From Brachionus manjavacas (Eukaryota > Rotifera > Eurotatoria > Ploima > Brachionidae), in contig JAHQIY010000009.1 in the NCBI GenBank assembly GCA_019054805.1, positions 3,472,001-3,536,000 of the forward strand: a DNA stretch of 64,000 bases, given 5' to 3'. How positions within the stretch are numbered: the first letter of the stretch is position 1; every line of letters begins with the position of its first letter. The notes under the pieces were generated by a model. The model made no database searches. It saw only the letters and a list, made by a program, of their open reading frames with translations, and was not told the DNA's origin. Shown in pieces: positions 57,915-64,000 of the stretch. The translations under genes and the position numbers were made by a program.

Positions 57915-58379
57915 CAGCTTCAATTGTTTTTAATTTTAATTTTTCAATTTTAATTATAAAATTTTTTTGTTACCATGGTGATTTTTGAAAAGTTGTCAAA
58001 AATGCCTATAGGATATTTAGTATTTTTAGTCTACAAGTTTGAAAGAAAAAAGTCGAATTTAATTGAGGAAAAGCTTTTTTTTGCCAATGTTTACTTGGAG
58101 TAGACTGAATTGATCTGAAATTATTGATTTTGTTAATTTGAACAATAATTAAATAAAATAATGTTTTTTTTAATTGAGCTGGTTTTAAAAAGGAAACTTA
58201 AAAATTCGAAATTGTTTTTTAATATTTTTAAAAAAAATCTTAGTAATAATACTGATAAAATTATTTTTTAAAAAGAATTAAAAAAGAAGATAAATAATTT
58301 TAATAACAAAGCTAAATTTAATTGTTTTATTTGATGTAAATTTTTTTTTAAAAGAAATTAATTTGGTTTATTTTTTTAT
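57915..58379. other. AT-rich stretch without recognisable content
   Basis: Upstream flank of the coiled-coil gene; only A/T-rich low-complexity DNA. Confidence 0.5.
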
Positions 58380-58930
58380 GCTTGTTTTTTTTAATAATTT
58401 TGACTTTGAGTTTGTGATATGATGATCCTTAAGATAATTTGTTTAAAAGCTATCTAGGCCCTGTTTTGCATATTTTATTAATTGAGTTTTTGTTAAAATC
58501 CATCAAATGAATGTGGATAATCTCAAAACAAGGTCTTCTAGTTACTGGATCAATTCTTGTTCGGTGATTTTTGTTAACGTATGTTGAGTTTTTTTCATCT
58601 ATTTAGAAAAAGGCTAAATATAATTTTAAAAATTAAAATAGAAGAAATAATTGCCTTGAAAATTTAAAGTTTGGTGGAGTAGGTAAATTTTGCCAAATAG
58701 ATGAATCTATGTTCCAAAAAGTCAAAAACTTAAAGGGAGAAAAATTTTAATTTTCTTTAATTTTTATTATTTTAGGCTGAAAGGCAAAGATTTAAGTAGA
58801 GAGCGCATTTGGGTATTTGGGATTGTTGAAAGAGTAATAGCAAGTCAACCAGATCAGAGCAAGTGATATTTCTAAAGCTCCTTCAAATAAAAAAAAAAAT
58901 AAAAAATTATTAGCTAATTTTCATATCAGT
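58380..58930. mobile_element. Long-armed inverted-repeat element, copy 3 (truncated)
   Basis: Collinear with 44470-44790: TTTGTGATATGATGATC, then GTAGGTAAATTTTGCC, GGCAAAGATTTAAGTAGAGA, GCGCATTTGGGTATTTGGG and AACCAGATCAGAGCAAG. Both terminal arms are missing. The MULE copy at 58959 begins about 30 bp after it. Confidence 0.55.
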
Positions 58931-58958
58931 TACGAGAATATGGCATTCATTTATTAAA

Positions 58959-59541
58959 GGGCCTATATTTTTTGGGGGTGACAAATTAAATTTTTTTTAA
59001 GATGACAAAAATAATCAAAAATGGTGACTAATTTAATTTGTTTTAGCTGACTATAAAAAACTAATTATTCTGACAAAAAAACTAAACGACTCACAAATTT
59101 ATTTATTGAGATGACTTTTTAATAATTTTTCACTGATAAAATAAAACCTTAATTGTCGAAAAAAAAAAATAATTTTAGTGACCAAAATATTTATTTAAAT
59201 GACAAAATAAAAAAAAATATAAAAAAATAAAAATGATTAATTTTTTTTGAATTTTTTACCTGAGTTGTTGATTTCTTTGGTCTTCCTCGTTTTCCACTGT
59301 AGCTTCAGCAACTTATGCTTTCTCAATGACTGAATCGCTAGGAGGCTCTTGTTCGACAACTGCTTGCTCGAGATTGGATTCATTTTCTGAACTGCTCAAA
59401 TCACAATCATTTTAGTAAAACAAAGCTGCTTTTTGTTTTTTTGGTCTGCCTCTTTTGCGTTTCTGACTGATTGAAATTGTTTTAGCTTCTTCTGGGATAA
59501 TGAAAAGCTTGAAACGGTATGCAAGGCCAAGAACATGAATG
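58959..59541 (-). mobile_element. Defective MULE transposon, copy 2 (5' truncated)
   Basis: It starts with GGGCCTATATTTTTTGGGGG and runs inverted relative to 7833-8857, with very high similarity up to CAAGAACATGAATG, where homology stops. It covers the SWIM-to-AT-hook remnant, keeps the same TAA between the two hooks, and has one more stop (AAAGCATAAGTTGC instead of AAAGCATATGTTGC). Confidence 0.65.
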
Positions 59542-60605
59542 AAGATTGCTTCTTTGTTAAATAGTTTTATTCGACTTGTTCACATAATTCTATTTTGGTT
59601 CCCGTAAAAAGGAATTTGATAATATTTTTTATCTGAAAGATTGTCATTTTTCTCAATTACTGAAGAATCTCATTTTCTAATTTATCTTAATCAAAACTCA
59701 TCACAAATTTAAACATCATTTTGCTTTTTCGCTTTTATAAATTCTCAAACATGACAGTAAGAATTTAATTTTTTTTAAGTCAAAGATACACTTAAAAAGT
59801 GAAGATATTTTTAAATAGATCAAAAATACAAACATTTAGAAATTCGATATCGCACTGTTGTAGAAATGTTGTTTAGAATGGCAGAGTTTTTGCCTTTTCA
59901 CAATAATATGAAACAAAAAATGAATTTTGATCTTATGTCACAAAAAAGCTGCGAACAGTTAGACTCAAAACATATTTTAATGAGAGATATAGAGAGTATT
60001 TTACTCTTAATGCTTGGTGTTGCAGTTGGCATTTGTTTGGTGCAGCAAATGCCTTTAAAGTGGAGATTGAATCGAACCTCGTTATAACGTAAATCTTTAT
60101 TTAACGTTCGAAAAAAAAAATACAATTAGACTTAATATATTTTAAAAGAAAATTGATTAGATAAATCATTAAAATGAATAATCAAACGATGAAAAGTCAA
60201 AAAAACTAAAATTGACATTATCAATAAGAGTAAAGAACTAAATTCTTTACCATCAATCTCGCAACATTCGGCCTTTTAAACTCAAAATTGGCAATCGAGT
60301 ACAACTTAAGCAGAAATCTATACATTTTTTAAAACCTTTTTTTTTTGTTATCATATTTGATAAATTTTTTTTCCCTTTCATTCGTAATTGAAAACTCTAA
60401 ATTAAGAATTTCGTTATAAGGGACACGTTTTTTTGGTACAAATCGTCAACCTTTCCCTTTATTCCAGCGAAAGTCAAGGTCTTTTTTAGGATTTATTTAT
60501 TTAGATTTTTTTGTTTATTTTAAATTTCTAAGTATTTAAGGTACAATTCAATTTAATCCATCATGTTAATCTCCATGGCGAACCTCATTCGATTTGAGTC
60601 CAGTT
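59542..60605. other. Unassigned AT-rich stretch
   Basis: A 73-codon frame at 59866-60087 (MLFRMAEFLPFHNN...) has a hydrophobic stretch but no recognised motif. CCTCGTTATAACG at 60077 and TTTCGTTATAAGGG at 60408 face each other like the ends of a pogo/Tc1-type MITE, but no duplication was found. Confidence 0.3.
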
Positions 60606-61803
60606 TAGTGTTGGGGGCCGGTCGAGAGGCCATGTGGCCGGCCAGAAAAAAAAAATGGCCGAGACCGTGGCCGGAGGTGCAGGCGGCCAAAAAACGGCCG
60701 GTCGAAAAAACGGCCAATGACCGTGAATGGCCGGCCAAGCCGCGGCCAACTGACGGACCGACCGTGAAGTGGCCGGCCAACTGAAAGGCCGTTAAACGGC
60801 CGACCGTGTGCAGACCGGCCGGCCACAAAACGGTCCATAAAAAAAATTTTACGTAGATGATTAAAAAAATTTAAAGACATTAAAATTTGCATTTATTATT
60901 TATCAAATATTCCGAATAAGCTAATTTTTAATTATTACCTCATTTTTTTCCGATATTTTTCAGAAATCCTTAAATTATATATATTAATTTTGAATTCTGA
61001 ATTTTAGTTATTTTTTTAATAAACGTTTTAATAAAATAAAAAATTAAAATAAAAATTTTCAAGAATATAAATAAGAATAAAATATATTTTTTTTTGAATC
61101 CTTATAGCACAGTTGTCTAGTACAATTATTCATTTTTGATCATCAGATGCATGGATCAAATCCTTATTCAGTTTAAAATTTCTTTCAAAATTACTATTGA
61201 TTTTGATCAATAATAATTTGACTAAATTATAGAAAAAACTGAAAGGGCAAATTGATAAAATTTTTCCTATTTTTCTGACCTTTTTTATCATGTATTTTAC
61301 ACTTTCTACAAATGTGCAAAATCTGATGTAACAAGGATTTGAACCTGGACTTTGTATTTTTGGTAAAAAAAAAACTACTGGCTAAGAGAAATTATTGATA
61401 TAAATATCAAGTAAAAAATTTTAACAATATAAAAATTTTGGTGTAAATCATTACAAAATGTCAGCTGGTAAAACTCGAAAATTCCTAGATCAGAAATTTT
61501 TTTTTTTGGACCGTTTTGTGGCCGGCCGGTCTGCACACGGTCGGCCGTTTAACGGCCTTTCAGTTGGCCGACCACTTCACGGTCGGTCCGTCAGTTGGCC
61601 GGCCACCACACGGTCTTCTAAAATTTGGCCGGCCATTTCACGGTCGGTCTGTCAGTTGGCCGGCCCTGAAAAGGTCGGCCTTTTTAAAAACGGTCCACAG
61701 ACGGCCGGCCAATTCACGGACGGTCAAAATTGCGGCCGTTAAATTCACGGCTAAAATAGGCCGTTTATAGTGGCCGGCCAAAGTTGGCCGCCCCCCAACA
61801 CTA
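60606..61803. mobile_element. Non-autonomous hAT-type transposon with GGCCGGCC-rich arms
   Basis: 1198 bp with ends TAGTGTTGGGGG on both sides (inverted), fitting the hAT end pattern YARNG. It is flanked by the 8-bp duplications GTCCAGTT (60598-60605) and GTCGAGTT (61804-61811), one mismatch apart. The outer ~240-300 bp on each side are packed with GGCCGGCC, CGGCC and ACGGTC words; their inner ends are long inverted copies (GGACCGTTTTGTGGCCGGCC). The AT-rich centre holds two tRNA-like Pol III box pairs in opposite orientation. It has no transposase; short frames through the arms are by-products of the repeats. Confidence 0.75.
61105..61345. promoter_or_regulatory. Two tRNA-like Pol III A/B box pairs, inverted
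   Basis: On the plus strand TAGCACAGTTG (61105) fits the A box and GGATCAAATCC (61153) fits the B box at tRNA-like spacing. On the minus strand GGTTCAAATCC (61345-61335) is a perfect B box, with a decayed A box (TTAGCCAGTAG) upstream. They look like remnants of a tRNA-derived SINE or of tRNA genes in inverted array inside the hAT element. Confidence 0.4.
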
Positions 61804-61811
61804 GTCGAGTT

Positions 61812-62649
61812 CACACAGTTCTTTAATTGCAGCTTTCCTTTAGACTGCCAGGCACCAATTATCTGCCGTGATTGTAGACGTCATCTTCTTTGATGTTTGT
61901 ACCCTGAACAATGTTAATTGTTGATCCAATTGTCAGGCTGACCTCCCACTCGATCTCTTCTTTCCTTCATCTCACTCTTGCTTCCTTCTTGTCGCAGATG
62001 TTGCGCTCCATCCATCTTTCATGGGCCTTCTACAGTTTCTTCTCTAGTCTTCCGAAAGGCCAGTCTATCATTTGACTCGTGTGGTGGTTCTAGGTTTGGT
62101 CCTGGTCAATTATAATTTCTATTATCACCCTTCTGGACCTCGCTATTTCCGCTTCCCTCTGTTCGAAACCCATTCCCTTCCGATTATTCTTGATTCGCAC
62201 TCCCTCTCATACTCGGTCGATATTTTCTTGGGGCGTCTTGGCTATGTGCTTGGTTTAAAAATCGTTAATAAACCTCGTGCGCGATTGGCTTTTATATTCG
62301 AGTTCGATTGCTTCCACGAGGGGTGTCTCTCCTCTATTTTCGAATATGTACAGGTGTCTATACTCCTCTCGGTGGACCTGCCCGTCTTCTCCATGTATGT
62401 CATATATACTTACCTTGATGTGGGGGGACTCAAACTCAGTATCCAAATGGTTGATACAGTTACCCAGGCACGAATTCCTATTTATAATTACGTAAGTGAA
62501 ATATATGACGACAAGGTTAACTGTTTGTTAAAAAGCCGAAACAGTCACAGACGAAAAACCCAGTATCATCGTCTAGTTTTACTTAATGATTCGATTTTGT
62601 ATTCATTGTCCTTATATAAACGATATTGTCGCGATACGATATTTGCAGC
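61812..62649. other. Unassigned stretch of higher GC, probably transposon-derived
   Basis: The composition differs from the neighbouring AT-rich DNA. The minus strand has broken coding-like pieces (for example IDWPFGRLEKKL near 62060 and EDGQVHREEYRHLYIFENRG at 62310-62390) separated by stops and frame changes. An open 203-codon frame on the plus strand (62072-62683) is probably their shadow. No family was recognised. Confidence 0.35.
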
Positions 62650-63687
62650 TTATGGAGTACATAATCGACTAATTAAAAGATAATTCTCATCCTGGTCTCT
62701 TTTGTGATCGATGGTAATGGTTGTAAGCTGTTTGTACGTTTTATAACTAACTTGATTTCCAAGAAAAATTATCATATTAAAAACGCCTTCTAAACATTGA
62801 TCCATTGTTGTGTTTTGTTTGTCAATCATTATGGCTCTTGTGTTATTTACTTCATTGTTGTTAACGAAACATTGAAAAACGGTGTTTAAACATTGAATAC
62901 GTTCATAAGCAATAATTGCAAAGGCAACGACTTGAGCATTCCCATTTGTGTCACGAATTACGAATAGATATAACGGATAATTGTTTCGATTAATTGAATA
63001 TGTTCCGTCGATTAATAGATACTTTTTGGATCTCTGGATACTTTTTGTACAATATTTAAATTTCATTGTTTTGATAGAATATCATATAGATCTTGGATTC
63101 TTCTTCATTCTCACCGAATACGATAAAATCTTGCTTATCGCTTTGGATTCTTCTGGAGTCGATTAATTTCACCTTTTTCCGATAATTTAGTTTTGATGTT
63201 GTGTATATCTTTTGTAAGCACAACTTTTCCAGTTCGCTCGGACATTGTTTGAGCTATTAACTTTACATCTGCCTGTGCTTTATACATTTCTAATGCTTCC
63301 TTTTGTTGTTGATCGCTTAGCGCTCGCTGTGAGTTATGATTAATGACTATGTCTTTATAAGTAGGATGATTGTCGTGTGTTAGATTACACTTTGTTATTA
63401 CATAATTGTTTTACTCACGTTTTTTACACGTAACTCGGATTTCAGCTGGGCAGTTGAATGCGTTATACGATTGAACAGGTCGAACTCCGGTTGTTTTCGA
63501 TACAATATTTCTTGGTCCCTCCAAAACATGCATTTGTATTCAACATAGTCGTATTTTGTTCGATTTGGCTTTAGGTTACGACTTGTTGCTTTTGGGAAGA
63601 TGTGAAAATTGGTTTGGCAGTAATCTCAAGGGCCTTGTCAAATTCTTCAAATGTCGCAAATTTTTCTCCTAATTGTATCTGTGACAT
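62650..63687 (-). pseudogene. Decayed ZSWIM/MULE-type transposase
   Basis: The N terminus at 63687 reads MSQIQLGEKFATFEEFDKAL, then breaks by frameshift but keeps KYDYVEYKCMFWRDQEI, the Cys-rich N-terminal domain. After further breaks, 63066-62650 holds the start of the RNase H-like DDE domain: KYLLIDGTYSINRNNYPLYL (first catalytic Asp in LIDGTY), FVIRDTNGNAQVVAFAI and TRAIMIDKQ (second Asp). The part with the catalytic Glu and the SWIM finger is not seen. The pattern matches SWIM-domain transposases and their domesticated ZSWIM relatives. Frameshifts and truncation make it inactive. Confidence 0.6.
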
Positions 63688-63915
63688 TTTTAATTCTTTA
63701 GAACTAAGTGTTAAGCTTACAGTATTATATAGTTGCTAAACATTTTTATAAGAGTTTTAGAATTAGTTGATTAAATAGTTGTCAACTAATTTGAAGTAAA
63801 TCAAGAAAGTGAAACTTATAAAGTAGCCACAAAATTTCAATTTTATCAAAATATCTTTAAAGAGCTAAATTAATTCAAAAAGATATTATATCTTTTAATT
63901 TTTTTCTCTACTTAC

Positions 63916-63963
63916 AGATAATTTTCGGTCACAAGATTTCAGCATCTCTTGTTTAATGAACAT
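63916..63963 (-). CDS. Candidate first exon at the right edge
   Basis: ATG at 63963 gives 16 codons (MFIKQEMLKSCDRKLS) ending exactly at a consensus donor TCT|GTAAGT. No continuation was identified below 63915. It could be the first exon of a host gene or chance. Confidence 0.25.
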
Positions 63964-64000
63964 CTTAATCACAAAAAATTTGAATTTTGAAAAAATTTTT

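Noticed and set aside
60553-61770. Gly/Arg/Pro-rich open frames in the GGCCGGCC arms
   Set aside because: They arise from the repeated words of the hAT element and occur on both strands with the same repeating peptide; no independent coding evidence.
62072-62683. 203-codon plus-strand frame
   Set aside because: No recognisable motif, and the minus strand carries broken coding-like pieces in the same place; treated as a shadow frame.
1-64000. CRISPR arrays, bacterial operons or phage genes
   Set aside because: No regularly spaced direct repeats with unique spacers, no ribosome binding sites and no operon-like gene packing; the window is eukaryotic.

Overview
The window is eukaryotic, very AT-rich nuclear DNA from a small ciliated invertebrate. 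Evidence: genes broken by short GT-AG introns (about 46-60 bp in several genes), an MCM2 exon, a probable centriole/cilium gene (TALPID3-like), a HEAT-repeat gene, eukaryotic tRNA-Val genes, and a secreted GH81 beta-1,3-glucanase with a Cys-rich sugar-binding tail. A monogonont rotifer (Brachionus-like) would fit the base composition, the short introns and the glucanase. That is an inference; no ribosomal or mitochondrial marker is present to prove it.

Layout. 1-3.4 kb: the start of a minus-strand gene leaving the left edge, a multi-exon plus-strand gene for an unrecognised membrane protein (1189-2494), and a lone C-terminal MCM2 exon. 5.6-6.3 kb: a three-exon minus-strand gene of unknown function. 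7.8-8.9 kb: a broken MULE transposon with a SWIM zinc finger. 9.2 kb: tRNA-Val. 9.46-20.7 kb: one large minus-strand gene (TALPID3-like) assembled from phase-compatible exons, with LINE relics lying antisense in two long introns. 22-28 kb: a second tRNA-Val, MITEs and LINE debris. 28.3-30.7 kb: intronless GH81 glucanase. 31.4-37.6 kb: a transposon graveyard, with two LINE copies, a decayed Ty3/gypsy integrase split by a Merlin-like element with a perfect 8-bp target duplication, and a 1.2-kb inverted-repeat element with a perfect 10-bp target duplication. 38.7 kb: a third tRNA-Val. 39.0-44.3 kb: HEAT-repeat gene, probably with its N-terminal exon at 43.7-44.3 kb. 44-49 kb: MITEs. 49.4-50.1 kb: a two-exon acidic protein gene. 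51-59.5 kb: MULE fragments, foldback elements and a coiled-coil protein gene (57.3 kb). 60.6-61.8 kb: a hAT-type element with GGCCGGCC-rich arms, conspicuous in this AT-rich DNA. 61.8-64 kb: a decayed ZSWIM/MULE transposase and a candidate first exon at the right edge.

The host genes are sparse and do not form operons; at least two (TALPID3-like and HEAT) look ciliary. Most of the remaining DNA is transposon-derived or AT-rich with no recognisable content. The most notable pattern is that many unrelated DNA transposons here carry arrays of one short element-specific word in their terminal regions (ATTGTCC, TGATATCA, TTACGTAA, GGCCGGCC, TTTTGTCA, CCACAATTTT and so on).

Limits: everything was read by eye, splice sites are predictions, and family names come from motif recognition, not from searches.
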